The notes under the pieces are model-generated. The model was not told the origin of the DNA and did no database searches. It saw only the letters and a program-made list of their open reading frames with translations. From Nodosilinea sp. WJT8-NPBG4 (GTDB lineage: Bacteria; Cyanobacteriota; Cyanobacteriia; Phormidesmidales; Phormidesmidaceae): DNA of 64,000 nucleotides. Every line of letters begins with the position of its first letter. Positions within the stretch are counted from its first letter, which is position 1. The stretch covers positions 116,409-180,408 of the forward strand of contig JAHHHQ010000044.1 in NCBI GenBank assembly GCA_019359285.1. The letters are read 5' to 3'. This document shows, in pieces, positions 1 through 9,272 of this stretch. The translations under genes were made by a program, and so were the position numbers.

Positions 1-186
1 CTTTGGTGCTCATTATGGGTGGGGGGTGGATGGGTAGGGTGGGCACTGCCCACCATTGATCTGTGGCGCTGATCGGGTTATTGCTGAGTTCGGTGAGCAA
101 TGCCCATGTAAGGGGTTATTGCCTTAGCTAAGCTGTGGAAGCCTTAATTAATATAGTGGGCAATGCCCACCCTACTTTTCAGCAGA
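1..186. repeat. palindromic repeat cluster downstream of urtC
   Basis: This gene-free stretch holds three related palindromes. 38-54 is GGTGGGCA-c-TGCCCACC, 156-170 is GTGGGCA-a-TGCCCAC followed by CCTAC, and a degenerate copy lies near 92-106 (gtgagcaatgcccat). The outer flanks TAGG and CCTA make the first and last copies look like ends of one inverted element. The same core recurs as a much larger palindrome at 60093-60141. An 18-base G-rich string at 17-34 is the exact reverse complement of 8186-8203. No gene is visible; urtD, the usual next gene after urtC, is not here. Confidence 0.7.
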
Positions 187-1359
187 CTACTTTTCAGCAA
201 ACTCGGGGACAGCTTCGACTACCGAATCGCTATCACTGGCGTAGGGCACATCTGTAGGGGTGATGCCTAGGGCCGAGCTAACCACAGAGCCAAATTGGCG
301 ACGACCCCAGCCAATAATGCCGTCCGGCAAAGCCGTCACCACAATCAGGAATAACGCCCCTTGGAAAAACAGCCACACGTCAGGAAAGCGCTCGCTGAGC
401 AGGCTACGGGCCATGTTCACCAGCACGGCACCCAGCACGGCACCCACCAGCGTGGCGCGCCCACCCACGGCTACCCAGATCACCATCTCGATGGAGAAGG
501 CGATATCCATGACTTGGGGCGAGATAATGCCAGATTGCACGGTGTAGAGGGCACCGGCAATGCCCGCGATCGCCCCGGAGACCGCAAACACTAGCACCTT
601 AAACGCCGTTGGGTCATAGCCCGAAAAGCGCACCCGGTTTTCGTCGTCGCGAATGGCCACTAGCATGCGGCCAAAGCGCCCGCTGGTGAGCCAACGGCAG
701 AGGGCATACATGGCGATCAGCGCAATGACGGTGCTGATGTAAAAGAACATCCGCATGCCGTCGCTACCCACCTGCTGATTCATGAACACTGAGGTGGAGG
801 TTTTAAGACCGTTGGTGCCGTTGATCAACTTTTGCTGACCATTGAACAGGTTAAAAAACACCACCAGGGCGGCCTGGGTCAAAATCGAGAAGTAGACCCC
901 GCGAATGCGGTTGCGGAACACCAGATAGCCCAGCAGCCCCGCCACGATCGCCGGTATGGTAAAAATCGCTAGCAGCGTAAACGGTAGCGAGTTGAACGGC
1001 TGCCAAAACCAGGGCAACTCCGTCACCCCGTAGAGCCCAAAGAACTCTGGCAGTTGCCCCTCGCCCAGAGTATTTAACTCTAGGTACATGGCAAAGGCAT
1101 AGCCCCCCAGGCCAAAGAAGATGCCGTGGCCCAGACTGAGCAGGCCCGTGAAGCCCCAGATTAAATCGACCCCCAAAGCCACTATACCGAGGGCCAAAAA
1201 GCGCCCCAGCAGATTCAGCCGAAAGCCCGTCAGCAGCATTGGCATGATCAAAATCAGAATGAGGGCGATCGCAATGACCGCGATCGCCTCAATCATAAAC
1301 TTGCGCTTTTGGCTGGCCTTAGCAGCGCGGCGCGGTTGAACGGCCATATCTGTAGTCAT
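187..1359 (-). CDS. urtC: urea ABC transporter permease UrtC
   Basis: Inner-membrane permease of the high-affinity urea ABC transporter UrtABCDE, belonging to the LivM-like branch of the branched-chain amino acid/urea permeases. The 390-residue product starts with a basic N-terminus followed by a run of hydrophobic segments. It carries the family string GFTGLLSLGHG, typical of LivM/UrtC. I chose the ATG at 1359 (MTTDMAVQ) over an upstream in-frame ATG at 1428 that would overlap urtB by about 65 bases. From 1359 the gene begins 4 bases after the urtB stop, which fits translational coupling. It is the last gene of the urtABC run seen here. The ATPase genes urtD and urtE are not visible in the remaining 186 bases. 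Confidence 0.93.
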   Translation of the reverse strand: MTTDMAVQPRRAAKASQKRKFMIEAIAVIAIALILILIMPMLLTGFRLNLLGRFLALGIVALGVDLIWGFTGLLSLGHGIFFGLGGYAFAMYLELNTLGEGQLPEFFGLYGVTELPWFWQPFNSLPFTLLAIFTIPAIVAGLLGYLVFRNRIRGVYFSILTQAALVVFFNLFNGQQKLINGTNGLKTSTSVFMNQQVGSDGMRMFFYISTVIALIAMYALCRWLTSGRFGRMLVAIRDDENRVRFSGYDPTAFKVLVFAVSGAIAGIAGALYTVQSGIISPQVMDIAFSIEMVIWVAVGGRATLVGAVLGAVLVNMARSLLSERFPDVWLFFQGALFLIVVTALPDGIIGWGRRQFGSVVSSALGITPTDVPYASDSDSVVEAVPEFAEK

Positions 1360-1363
1360 AGCC

Positions 1364-2536
1364 CTATAGCTCCACCGAACGGCCCTTCGGCGGGAACAGC
1401 CCAGCGGGCCGCACCTGCAAAAAGGCAATAATCAACGCAAACACCATCACCTTGGCCATGCTGGTTGTGGCAAAGAACGTGAAGAAGTCGATCGCGGGCT
1501 GAAAGAAGCCTGTAGGCGGAAACAGCAGCGCCATCGTGCCCGACCCAACAAGGTAGGTCGTAATGCCAATCACGAGCGCCGCCACAATGCTGCCCACCAG
1601 CTTGCCGACCCCGCCCACCACCACCACCATGAAGGCATCGACAATGTAGTTGGCCCCCAGGTTAGGGCCCACCGAACCTAGCAGCGTCACCGCGCACCCG
1701 GCTATCCCCGCCAGCCCAGACCCCAAAGCAAACGTAATCGCATCCACCTGCCCAGTTGGAATACCCAAGCAGGCACTCATGCCCCGATTTTGGGTCACAG
1801 AGCGAATCCGTAGTCCCCATGCCGTGCCGTTGAGAAACCAGTAAACCGCCACTAGGCAAAGAATGGTGAGCACAATAATGAACAGTCGGGCGGAGGGAAA
1901 TTGCAGCGTATTGCCCAGCGTGATACCGCCTCGCAGCCAGCTGGGCGGCGTGACATCGACGTTGCGGGTGCTAAACCAGGCCCGCGAGAACTTAGCACTG
2001 CCAGCGTTGCCAATCAAAATCCAGGCCAGCACTGCGATCGCCGCCGACAGCCCCAAAAACACCGGGTTTGCCCAGGATTGAATGCGCTCCCAGTCGGTGT
2101 AGCGCGTCAGCACCCAGCGACCGACCAAGAACAACACCGCAAAAATGCCCAGGCCAATCACCATCGGCAGGCTCACGCTGCGGATGAACTGAATCAAAAT
2201 CAGGCTCACCCCCCAGGTGGCCAGCAGCGTTTCCAGGGGACGTCCATAGAGATAGCGAATCACCGTTCGTTCTAGCAGCAAGCCCAGCGATGCGGCCACC
2301 AAAAATGCCAGAGGCAGGGCCGCAAAAATGTATAGATCGGGAGCAATCCCCCCAATGCTTTTTGCCACATTTTGCACCACAAAAGTGGTGTAAGCCCCAA
2401 ACATCATCAGTTCGCCGTGGGCCAGATTAATGACCCCCATCAAGCCAAATACAATGGCTAAGCCCAACGCCACAATCAATAGCACCGCACCAATGCTAAT
2501 GCCATTAAAAAGGCCACCAATTAAGCCTTCCAACAC
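1364..2536 (-). CDS. urtB: urea ABC transporter permease UrtB
   Basis: LivH-like inner-membrane permease that pairs with UrtC to form the urea channel. The 390-residue protein is strongly hydrophobic. It opens with GLFNGISIGAVLLIVALGL and MGVINLAHGELMMFGAY, a signature of LivH/UrtB permeases, and later has VVVVGGVGKLVGSI. It lies between urtA (380 bases upstream) and urtC (4 bases downstream), all on the minus strand, so it probably shares the NtcA-type promoter ahead of urtA. Confidence 0.94.
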   Translation of the reverse strand: MLEGLIGGLFNGISIGAVLLIVALGLAIVFGLMGVINLAHGELMMFGAYTTFVVQNVAKSIGGIAPDLYIFAALPLAFLVAASLGLLLERTVIRYLYGRPLETLLATWGVSLILIQFIRSVSLPMVIGLGIFAVLFLVGRWVLTRYTDWERIQSWANPVFLGLSAAIAVLAWILIGNAGSAKFSRAWFSTRNVDVTPPSWLRGGITLGNTLQFPSARLFIIVLTILCLVAVYWFLNGTAWGLRIRSVTQNRGMSACLGIPTGQVDAITFALGSGLAGIAGCAVTLLGSVGPNLGANYIVDAFMVVVVGGVGKLVGSIVAALVIGITTYLVGSGTMALLFPPTGFFQPAIDFFTFFATTSMAKVMVFALIIAFLQVRPAGLFPPKGRSVEL

Positions 2537-2916
2537 AGCCTTTACCGATTTAGGAACAACGCGCTACTTAACAAATGTTAATTGGCCCACCAAAAGAACC
2601 GGGCACAATCTCAGTGGAATACTAAGGCGCCCCACAAAGAAGAAATGTTCACCTTTTACAGTTTTCGCCTGCTTAAAGGTTTGATTTTTACCGTCACTGG
2701 GGGCTGTTTCAACCCTTTACCCGTTTGGGAAATTAGCTAGGCAAAAGTCCAAAGCTCTAGGCTGAGGGGTTCAATCTTCTAGCAACCCACCGAATAGCAA
2801 GAATAGGTGCTTACCTAAAAATCTGATCGACCCTATACGAAGAGCGGGGATACAGCTTGCTGCACCCCCGCCAAACTACCGTTCGACAGCACCGCGATCG
2901 CGGCTACAGCCTAGCC
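2537..2916. other. urtA-urtB intergenic region
   Basis: 380 bases separate urtA from urtB, longer than the gaps elsewhere in this operon. I see no coding region, no convincing terminator (no stem followed by a T-run on the minus strand) and no NtcA box. It ends at the urtA side with a HIP1-containing stretch, ccgcgatcgcgg, at about 2892-2903. It may hold RNA-processing signals that let urtA, the binding protein, be made in excess over the permeases. That last point is inference. Confidence 0.5.
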
Positions 2917-4224
2917 CTAGACCTCAAACTTGCCGCCCTTAGCGGGGTCAGACCAGTCACAGGCAAAACCAATGGTGTCAGGCACAAACTGGTTCCAGGG
3001 CTCCGGATCAATCGGGCCGTCGGTTTCCGACACAATTTTGAACATGCCGTCATCCATGACTTCCCCAAGCCGCACAGTCTTAGACAGGTGGTGGTTAGCG
3101 TTCATCGTCACAGTACCTTCGGGGGCCGCCATGCTCTGACCGTAGGCCGCCGCTCGCACCTCAGGAATTTCAAAGGTGCCAGCGGCTTCTACAGCCTGCT
3201 TCCACAGGTAAACCATGATGTAGGCGGCTTCCATGGGGTCGTTGGTCACTCGGTCATCGCCAAACTCGGTTTTGAAGTCGGCGACCCACTTTTCGTTTTC
3301 GGGGGTTTCAACGGTTTGGAAGTAGTTCCAGGATGCCAGGTGGCCCACCAGAAACTCGGGGCCAATCTGGCGAACTTCTTCTTCTGCCACGCTCACCGAC
3401 ATCACAGGATAGAGGTCTGGCCCCATGCCCGCGCCCTGAAGCTGCTTGAAGAAGGCCACGTTGCTGTCACCGTTGAGGCTGTTGAAAATCACGCCGCCGT
3501 CGGGCATGGCAGCCTTAATTTTGGTAATGATGGGGGTGACTTCGGTGTTGCCCAAGGGCAGATAGTCTTCACCCAGGGTGTTGCCGCCCTTAGCCTTTAG
3601 CTGTTCTTTGATGATGGTGTTGGCGGTGCGGGGGAAGACGTAGTCAGAACCCACCAGGAAGAAGTCTTTGCCCTTGTTCTCGAGCAGCCAATCTACCGCC
3701 GGCTCAATCTGCTGGTTGGGGGCCGCCCCGGTGTAGAAGATGTTCTTAGAGCACTCTTGGCCCTCGTATTGCACGGGGTACCACAGCATGTGGTCTTTTG
3801 ACTCGAACACGGGCAGCACGGCCTTACGGCTAGCTGAGGTCCAGCAGCCAAACACGACGGCCACTTGGTCGTCATCAATCAGCTTTTCGGCCTTTGAAGC
3901 AAAGGTAGGCCAGTCAGAAGCGCCATCTTCTGTGACGGCCTCAATTTGCTTGCCCAAGACGCCACCAGCGGCGTTGATTTCTTTAATGGCTAGCATCTCA
4001 GCATCGACCACAGTTGTTTCACTGATGGCCATGGTGCCGCTGAGGGAGTGAAGAATGCCCACCTTGATGGTTTCGCCATCGGCGGCGGCAGTGTCGTCGG
4101 TGCCCGCATCGGTGGAACTGGTATCGGTGGTGGTGCTGCCGCCACAGGCTTTGAGCAGCAGAGAGGTGCCCAGGGTCGCAGACCCGTACACCAAAAACTT
4201 ACGTCGATTAAATCGAGTTACCAT
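2917..4224 (-). CDS. urtA: urea ABC transporter substrate-binding lipoprotein UrtA
   Basis: Periplasmic urea-binding protein of the UrtABCDE transporter. The N-terminus combines a twin-arginine-like motif (N6-RRKFL) with a lipobox ending in Cys27 (LLKAC). It therefore looks like a Tat-exported lipoprotein tethered to the membrane, followed by an acidic Ser/Thr/Asp linker. The mature part (from about residue 50, IKVGILHSLSGTMAISE) matches the amide/urea-binding branch of the LivK fold. At 435 residues it has the usual family length. It is the first gene of the urt run and is preceded by an NtcA-activated promoter (4294-4335), so expression should rise under nitrogen limitation. Confidence 0.96.
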   Translation of the reverse strand: MVTRFNRRKFLVYGSATLGTSLLLKACGGSTTTDTSSTDAGTDDTAAADGETIKVGILHSLSGTMAISETTVVDAEMLAIKEINAAGGVLGKQIEAVTEDGASDWPTFASKAEKLIDDDQVAVVFGCWTSASRKAVLPVFESKDHMLWYPVQYEGQECSKNIFYTGAAPNQQIEPAVDWLLENKGKDFFLVGSDYVFPRTANTIIKEQLKAKGGNTLGEDYLPLGNTEVTPIITKIKAAMPDGGVIFNSLNGDSNVAFFKQLQGAGMGPDLYPVMSVSVAEEEVRQIGPEFLVGHLASWNYFQTVETPENEKWVADFKTEFGDDRVTNDPMEAAYIMVYLWKQAVEAAGTFEIPEVRAAAYGQSMAAPEGTVTMNANHHLSKTVRLGEVMDDGMFKIVSETDGPIDPEPWNQFVPDTIGFACDWSDPAKGGKFEV

Positions 4225-4293
4225 TCAACCTCGCTCCTGACTCTTTAATGGAAGACTTGTCTGATCGAGAAATTACGTAGACCGTCAGAGTGG

Positions 4294-4335
4294 ATATTAG
4301 GAGGTGTGATTGGCAGTAAATGTAGCCTAGGGTAC
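4294..4335 (-). promoter_or_regulatory. NtcA-activated promoter of urtA
   Basis: Reading the minus strand, a perfect NtcA palindrome GTA-N8-TAC lies at 4322-4335 and is followed 22 bases later by TAATAT at 4299-4294. That fits the class II NtcA promoter layout, GTAN8TAC-N20-24-TAN3T. The -10 is about 70 bases upstream of the urtA start codon. NtcA is the 2-oxoglutarate-responsive global nitrogen activator of cyanobacteria, and urt operons are known NtcA targets. Confidence 0.85.
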
Positions 4336-4492
4336 CAAATGCCTCAACTTCTTTGTAACGTTTCTGAGATGTACAACCTAGAATGACCTCTTTCTAAAGG
4401 CGGATTTTAGGGTGATCGCCAGAAATATTTCGGTTCTACACCCAAACCGAGCTTTGCCAACGCTCTGCACTACGCTCTCAAACCCTCTTCAG

Positions 4493-5116
4493 CTAAGGAA
4501 CTGACGCCACTGGTTCAACCGCCGCGTGGTAGCTAATGAAGTCGATAATAGCGGTCAGACCCGCCTGGGTTTTGAGGTTGGTGAAACCAAAAGGGCGATC
4601 GCCCCGCATCTTGAGAGTGTCTCGCTCCATCACCTCTAGGCTGGCACCCACCATTGGAGCCAAATCAATTTTGTTAATCACCAAAAAGTCAGATTTAGTG
4701 ATTCCCGGCCCGCCCTTGCGGGGAATTTTGTCCCCAGCTGCTACATCGATAACATATAGGGTCAAATCGACCAGTTCAGGGCTAAAGGTGGAAGCCAGGT
4801 TGTCGCCGCCGCTCTCCACAAACACCAGATCGAGGGGATTGAAACGGGCTTCAAGATCTTCGATCGCCACTAGGTTCATTGAGGCATCTTCGCGGATGGC
4901 GGTGTGTGGGCAACCGCCGGTTTCGACCCCGACGATGCGATCGGGGCTGAGCGCCTGGCTGCGCACCAAGAACTGGGCGTCTTCTTGGGTGTAAATATCA
5001 TTGGTGACTACGGCGATGGAGTAGCGATCGCGCAGCGCCTTGCATAGGCTATCAACCAGGGCTGTCTTGCCTGAGCCCACCGGGCCTGCCACACCAACGC
5101 GAAAGGGAGTTGCCAT
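4493..5116 (-). CDS. ureG: urease accessory GTPase UreG
   Basis: GTPase that drives nickel delivery into the urease active site together with UreD, UreF and UreE. The P-loop GPVGSGKT is at residues 11-18 and the nickel-binding Cys-Pro-His motif at 69-71 ([12 protein letters not shown]). The NKID guanine-specificity motif follows. At 207 residues it is full length for the family. It lies directly upstream of urtA on the same strand, separated by the 268-base NtcA promoter region. Import and breakdown of urea are thus linked here, although no urease structural gene is in the window. Confidence 0.96.
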   Translation of the reverse strand: MATPFRVGVAGPVGSGKTALVDSLCKALRDRYSIAVVTNDIYTQEDAQFLVRSQALSPDRIVGVETGGCPHTAIREDASMNLVAIEDLEARFNPLDLVFVESGGDNLASTFSPELVDLTLYVIDVAAGDKIPRKGGPGITKSDFLVINKIDLAPMVGASLEVMERDTLKMRGDRPFGFTNLKTQAGLTAIIDFISYHAAVEPVASVP

Positions 5117-5178
5117 GTACGCTTAAGCCAACATTGGGATGCTGGATATATTACATCGCCTGTTGGACGTTCTGGTGA

Positions 5179-5225
5179 CAAGCGAAAGATCCCAGAGCCT
5201 TAGCAGCCCTGAGATCTTTCGCTTG
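5179..5225 (-). terminator. stem-loop after hemA
   Basis: A perfect 13-base-pair stem pairs 5179-5191 (CAAGCGAAAGATC) with 5213-5225 (GATCTTTCGCTTG) around a 21-base loop. It lies between the end of hemA and the start of ureG. There is no clear T-run on either strand, so it may be a 3' end stabiliser or a weak terminator rather than a classical intrinsic one. Confidence 0.5.
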
Positions 5226-5251
5226 CCCTGAAAACTTGGTTGCTAATGACG

Positions 5252-6544
5252 CTAGCTGTACTTCTCGTTGGAAGTAGTCTCTAGGTCAAATAGCACCTGG
5301 AGGGTCTGCATAGCGCGCTTGCGGGCCTCAATGTCGCGCTGGGCGCGCAGCTGCACCATAGGGTCGTGGAGAATCTTGTTGACGATGCCCCGGGTGAGGG
5401 CCTCGATCACCTCCTGATGCTTTTCGGCAAACTCGCTACCTAGGCGCGACAGAGCCTTCTCTAGCTCCTGCTCGCGAATGGTCTCGACCTTGCTCCGCAG
5501 GCTGCTGATCGTACCCACAGTGTCGAGGGAACGCCACCAGTCCATAAAACTCTCTACCTCCTGGTCGAGCAGCACCTGGGCCTCCATAGCCATGCGGCGA
5601 CGGCTAGCCTGGTTTTGGGCTACCACGGCTTTTAGGTCATCTACGTTAAAGGCGTGGACGTTGTCCAGCTCATTGGCGTTGGTGTGAACGTTGAGGGGCA
5701 CCGAGATGTCGAACACCATCAGGGTGCGATTGTTAACTAGCGGAGCCAGATTGTCGCGATCCAGAATTGGCTCGGTGGCCGAAGTACAGGTAAACACCAC
5801 GTCGCAGGCTTCCACCGTCTCCAGCATCAAGTCGAGGGTGCCCGTGCGAATGTTGGCATCAGGGAACTGCTTGGCCAGCTCGTTGGCGCGATCGATGGTG
5901 CGGTTGAGAATGGTGATGGTGCAGGAGGCGTCTTTAGAAACTAAGTGCTGCACCAGCAGACGAGCCATCTTGCCCGCGCCCAGAATGTTGATGTGGCAGC
6001 TGTTCAGGTGGGGCACCTTCATGCGGGCCAGCTCTACGGCGGCGGAGCTAATGGAGACGGCTCCAGTGCCAATGCTGGTCTCGCTGCGTACGCGCTTGCC
6101 AGCGGTGAGGGATTGCTTCAACAGGCGGTCTAGCACCCGGCCAATGCTCTTGTGCTGCTGGGCCAGCTGGTGGGCGTGCTTCACCTGGGCAAGAATTTGC
6201 CCTTCACCCAGCACCAGGCTGTCGAGGCCCGCTGCTACCCGCATTAAGTGGTTGACGGCATCTTGATGCAGCAGGATGAACAGATGCTGGCGCAGCTCGT
6301 GGAGGGGCAGGCCGCTGTGCTCGGAGAGAAACTGAGTTACTTCACGAATGCCCTGCTCGGTTTCCTCAGTCACGATGTGGATTTCGAGACGGTTGCAGGT
6401 GCTGAGGATGGAGACTTCGTCGATGTGGGGACAGTGGGTGAGATGGGCGATCGCATCACCTGTCTGAGCCGTCGGAATGCTAAGTTTTTCGCGAATTTGC
6501 ACCGGGGCGGTTCTGTGGCTCAGGCCAATTACGGCGATATTCAT
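5252..6544 (-). CDS. hemA: glutamyl-tRNA reductase
   Basis: NADPH-dependent reduction of glutamyl-tRNA(Glu) to glutamate-1-semialdehyde, the first committed step of the C5 pathway to haem, chlorophyll and bilins. It starts with [15 protein letters not shown], the family signature. The catalytic cysteine is Cys50 ([11 protein letters not shown]), and the NADPH-binding Rossmann motif ILGAGKMA lies near residue 190. A C-terminal dimerisation helix rich in Glu/Arg ends the 430-residue chain, close to the usual cyanobacterial length. It is followed by ureG at 136 bases; a stable stem-loop in that gap suggests separate transcription. Confidence 0.97.
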   Translation of the reverse strand: MNIAVIGLSHRTAPVQIREKLSIPTAQTGDAIAHLTHCPHIDEVSILSTCNRLEIHIVTEETEQGIREVTQFLSEHSGLPLHELRQHLFILLHQDAVNHLMRVAAGLDSLVLGEGQILAQVKHAHQLAQQHKSIGRVLDRLLKQSLTAGKRVRSETSIGTGAVSISSAAVELARMKVPHLNSCHINILGAGKMARLLVQHLVSKDASCTITILNRTIDRANELAKQFPDANIRTGTLDLMLETVEACDVVFTCTSATEPILDRDNLAPLVNNRTLMVFDISVPLNVHTNANELDNVHAFNVDDLKAVVAQNQASRRRMAMEAQVLLDQEVESFMDWWRSLDTVGTISSLRSKVETIREQELEKALSRLGSEFAEKHQEVIEALTRGIVNKILHDPMVQLRAQRDIEARKRAMQTLQVLFDLETTSNEKYS

Positions 6545-6931
6545 TCTTCCTCCACGCGTTTAGTAGTCACCTAATTTTATGGTGTTGACAGATCCTTCGG
6601 GAGAGCCTGGTCGCCTGTAAAGGGCCGCCCCAAGATTGCTGCATACACAATTGCCAATATGTTCGAACTTAGAGATAAACAGGACCCGACTCAAGGAAAC
6701 TCAACAAAAGTCCATCAAAAACTGTGAACAAGGCCAAAAAAAAGAGATGCGAGGATCCCGCATCTCTAGGCTAACGAATTTAACCTGTACTCTAAAACGT
6801 TTTTGCGCCCATCAGTGTTTATTTGCCAGGGCTAGAACCCTCCAGAGCCTGCTATTCAAGGCAGCCTCTTCACCCTCCTTATTAAGGAGGTAGGGGGGAT
6901 CAAATCGAGCATCTGCTAGGCCCAAGAGCGC
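6545..6931. other. hemA-glpX intergenic region
   Basis: 387 bases without a gene. It contains the hemA promoter side, an intrinsic terminator at 6736-6767, and a 17-base palindrome CCTCCTT-att-AAGGAGG at 6874-6890 followed by gtagggggga. The palindrome looks like the purine-rich dispersed repeats common in filamentous cyanobacteria. No start codon with a credible ribosome-binding site and coding-like frame was found. Confidence 0.5.
6736..6767 (-). terminator. intrinsic terminator downstream of glpX
   Basis: On the minus strand a 9-base-pair stem (AGAGATGCG/CGCATCTCT, arms 6743-6751 and 6759-6767) with a 7-base loop is followed by an uninterrupted run of eight T (plus-strand A-run 6736-6743). 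It lies about 165 bases past the glpX stop codon, so the glpX transcript would carry a long 3' UTR. Confidence 0.85.
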
Positions 6932-7969
6932 CTAGTGCAGTTGGAGAGCCTTGGGCTGGTCAACCATGTGGATGGTGTCCACAAAGCGAGCGGTCTTGGA
7001 CTGGCTAGAGATGACCAGCGACTGGGTTCGCATGCCGCCGTGGAAGAAGCGCACCCCTTCCATTAATTCGCCGGGGGTGATGCCGGTGGCAGCAAACAGC
7101 ACGGTTTCGCCCGAGGCCAGCTCGTGAGCATCGTAGACCTTATCGATGTCGGTGATGCCCATTTCGTTGAGGCGAGCAATGTTGGCTTCCTTGCTTTCGC
7201 CAATCAGGCCGGTTTTAACCACGGCGGGGTCGTAGATTAGCTGACCTTGGAAGTGGCCACCCAGGCAGCGCATGGCTGCAGCGCTGATCACCCCTTCGGG
7301 CGCAGCACCGATGCCCATCAGCGCGTGGGTGTTGGTGCCAGAGAAGGCGCAGGCGATAGCCGCACCGACGTCGCCGTCGGCAATTAGCTTGACGCGGGCG
7401 CCAGCATCGCGGATCTCTTTGATCAGGTCGTTGTGGCGATCGCGCTTCATCACCACTACAACCAGTTCATCAATGCCGCGATCGAGGCACTCGCCCAAAA
7501 TTTTCAGGTTTTCGGTGGCCGACTTGTTGATGTCAACCTTACCCTTGGCCTGGGCCGGAGCCGCCAGCTTCTTCATGTAGAAGTCGGGGGCAGCGAACAG
7601 ACCACCCTTCTCAGAAATAGCCAGCACGGCCATAGAACCATTCTGGCCGTAGGCAACCAGGTTGGTCCCTTCGCAGGGGTCAACGGCAATGTCAATTTCT
7701 AGCAGTTCGTCGGGGTTGCAGAAATCGGTAGCATTGGGCTGGGTGCAAATGCCCACTTCTTCACCGATGTAGAGCATCGGAGCATCGTCCCGCTCGCCCT
7801 CGCCAATCACGATGCGACCGCGCATGTGAATTTTGTTCATGCGCTCCCGCATGGCTTCGACTGCCACCTGGTCAGCGATGTTTTTTTCGCCTTTGCCCAT
7901 CCAGCGGGCCGATGCGATCGCAGCCTGTTCGACAACCTCAATAATCTCAAGACCGAGGGTACTTTCCAC
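6932..7969 (-). CDS. glpX: class II fructose-1,6-bisphosphatase / sedoheptulose-1,7-bisphosphatase
   Basis: GlpX-type bifunctional phosphatase that dephosphorylates fructose-1,6-bisphosphate and sedoheptulose-1,7-bisphosphate in the Calvin cycle and gluconeogenesis. The metal-binding motif GEGERDDA is at residues 56-63 and DPCEGT at 97-102. The C-terminal part includes [13 protein letters not shown]. The 345-residue length is normal for the cyanobacterial F/SBPase. It stands alone on the minus strand with its own downstream terminator. Confidence 0.95.
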   Translation of the reverse strand: MESTLGLEIIEVVEQAAIASARWMGKGEKNIADQVAVEAMRERMNKIHMRGRIVIGEGERDDAPMLYIGEEVGICTQPNATDFCNPDELLEIDIAVDPCEGTNLVAYGQNGSMAVLAISEKGGLFAAPDFYMKKLAAPAQAKGKVDINKSATENLKILGECLDRGIDELVVVVMKRDRHNDLIKEIRDAGARVKLIADGDVGAAIACAFSGTNTHALMGIGAAPEGVISAAAMRCLGGHFQGQLIYDPAVVKTGLIGESKEANIARLNEMGITDIDKVYDAHELASGETVLFAATGITPGELMEGVRFFHGGMRTQSLVISSQSKTARFVDTIHMVDQPKALQLH

Positions 7970-8127
7970 GGGATCAATCCTCCAAACTGCCTATATTTAG
8001 TGGGTTTCGCGTTCCCCATCTCGATTTCCCAGTCTATCAGACGGTGGGATCAAGGCATAGAAATTATGCTGAGTGGAGCGGAGGATGAAGGAAATGTGAA
8101 GGGGGTAGGGAGTTAGCGGGTTTAGAA

Positions 8128-8203
8128 GCAGACTCCTGAGTCTGCCTTGAGCAATCTTGCTGTGTGATTGAGCAATAACCCCTCACCCATCCACCCCCCA
8201 CCC
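8128..8203. repeat. hairpin and C-rich repeat downstream of the SLH gene
   Basis: 8128-8145 is a near loop-less palindrome GCAGACTC-ct-GAGTCTGC. Beyond it, 8186-8203 carries an 18-base C-rich string whose exact reverse complement is at 17-34. Both copies lie just beyond the 3' end of a minus-strand gene, urtC (separated by the palindromes) and the SLH gene. No T-run follows the hairpin, so it is listed as a repeat rather than a terminator. Confidence 0.55.
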
Positions 8204-8204
8204 C

Positions 8205-9242
8205 TTAGGGCACCGCATACTCCGACTCCACCGCCGGTAGCTCACCCTGCTGCACCAGAGCTTGGTGAATCATCGCCACAATCTCGGCGCGGGTAGCCGC
8301 CTGGGCTGGCTTGAGCTGGTCGCGGTTGGGGTAGTTCACCACCAGGGTGTTTTCGGCGGCGGCAGCCACCTTGGGCCGAGCCCAGGCGGGCAGCGAACCG
8401 GAGTCAATAAAGGCTTGTAGCGTTTGGTCTGGTGCGGGTGGGGCAGCCAGTCCCAGACCCGAGACCAGGGAGACTAGCACCTCGTAGCGGGGCACCGCCT
8501 GATCGGGGCGAAAGTCACCCTCGGGGTAGCCGTTCATGAAGTTCTGGGAGATAGCGCTATCGATCGCGGGGGCAGCCCAGTAATTGCTGGGCACGTCGAC
8601 AAAGGCTCGCACTGAGCCCTCTCGTGGGACATCCCCAAAGGCTTGGCTGAGGAAGGCTGCTAGCTCAGCTCGGGTCAGGGGTTGATCCGGCTGAAAGCTG
8701 CTCTCGGGGAAATCGGGCAGATATCCAGCATCAAACATGGGCTTGATGAAGGGGTAGGCCCAGTGGGTAGTCGGTACGTCAGAAATATCAATGGGTTGAG
8801 TAGACTCAACGACCTCGGTTGAGGGGTCGTTCGGCGCCTCATTAGGATTAACTGGAAGCACGACACCCGACGGTGATTCCCCAGGAACCACTGAAGAGCG
8901 CCGATCTTCCTGGTCAAAACTCGGTCGCTCAGCAGGGATCTCCCGCTGAGGGCGATCGCCCCGTTCAAAGGTGCGCGGTTCAAAATCTTCCTGCGTCCCC
9001 TCCGGCTCTGCCTGGGCGAGGGAAGACGGCTCCTCGACCCGACGCGACAGCAGATCCGGGTCAGCCAATAGCCCCTGGCTGCGGGTCAGGCCCCACCACA
9101 GGATGGAGCCTATACCCAAGAAGGCCAGCACTACCGCCAACAGCTCGTCAGGCTCAAGGGTGCGACGCGCACGGGGCACAGTGTCACCGACGCGGCGACT
9201 AGCGTCAGACGGGTTGGGCGGGTCGGGGGGGAGATTCACCAT
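8205..9242 (-). CDS. membrane-anchored SLH-domain protein
   Basis: A 345-residue protein with one hydrophobic segment at about residues 34-51 and an acidic/proline-rich linker to about 150. Three S-layer-homology repeats then follow: near 152-202 (DVPTTHWAYPFI), 213-262 (DVPSNYWAAPAI) and 275-328 (more degenerate). SLH repeats bind cell-wall polymers or peptidoglycan. In cyanobacteria they often occur in outer-membrane porins, but no porin barrel is present here. The N-terminal segment lacks a clear cleavage site and may be an uncleaved anchor. It starts 30 bases after the clpC stop on the same strand, so the two are probably cotranscribed. The cellular role is unknown. Confidence 0.85.
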   Translation of the reverse strand: MVNLPPDPPNPSDASRRVGDTVPRARRTLEPDELLAVVLAFLGIGSILWWGLTRSQGLLADPDLLSRRVEEPSSLAQAEPEGTQEDFEPRTFERGDRPQREIPAERPSFDQEDRRSSVVPGESPSGVVLPVNPNEAPNDPSTEVVESTQPIDISDVPTTHWAYPFIKPMFDAGYLPDFPESSFQPDQPLTRAELAAFLSQAFGDVPREGSVRAFVDVPSNYWAAPAIDSAISQNFMNGYPEGDFRPDQAVPRYEVLVSLVSGLGLAAPPAPDQTLQAFIDSGSLPAWARPKVAAAAENTLVVNYPNRDQLKPAQAATRAEIVAMIHQALVQQGELPAVESEYAVP

Positions 9243-9272
9243 GGTTCAGCAGACTGGCAGCAACGTCCAGGG

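Noticed and set aside
2857..3600. 247-residue open frame on the plus strand
   Set aside because: It lies antisense to urtA, which is an unmistakable gene; the translation has no family look and comes from codon bias on the other strand.
4351..4372. Second NtcA-like site (gtaacgtttctgagatgtac)
   Set aside because: The half-sites are 14 bases apart instead of 8, so it does not fit the NtcA consensus.
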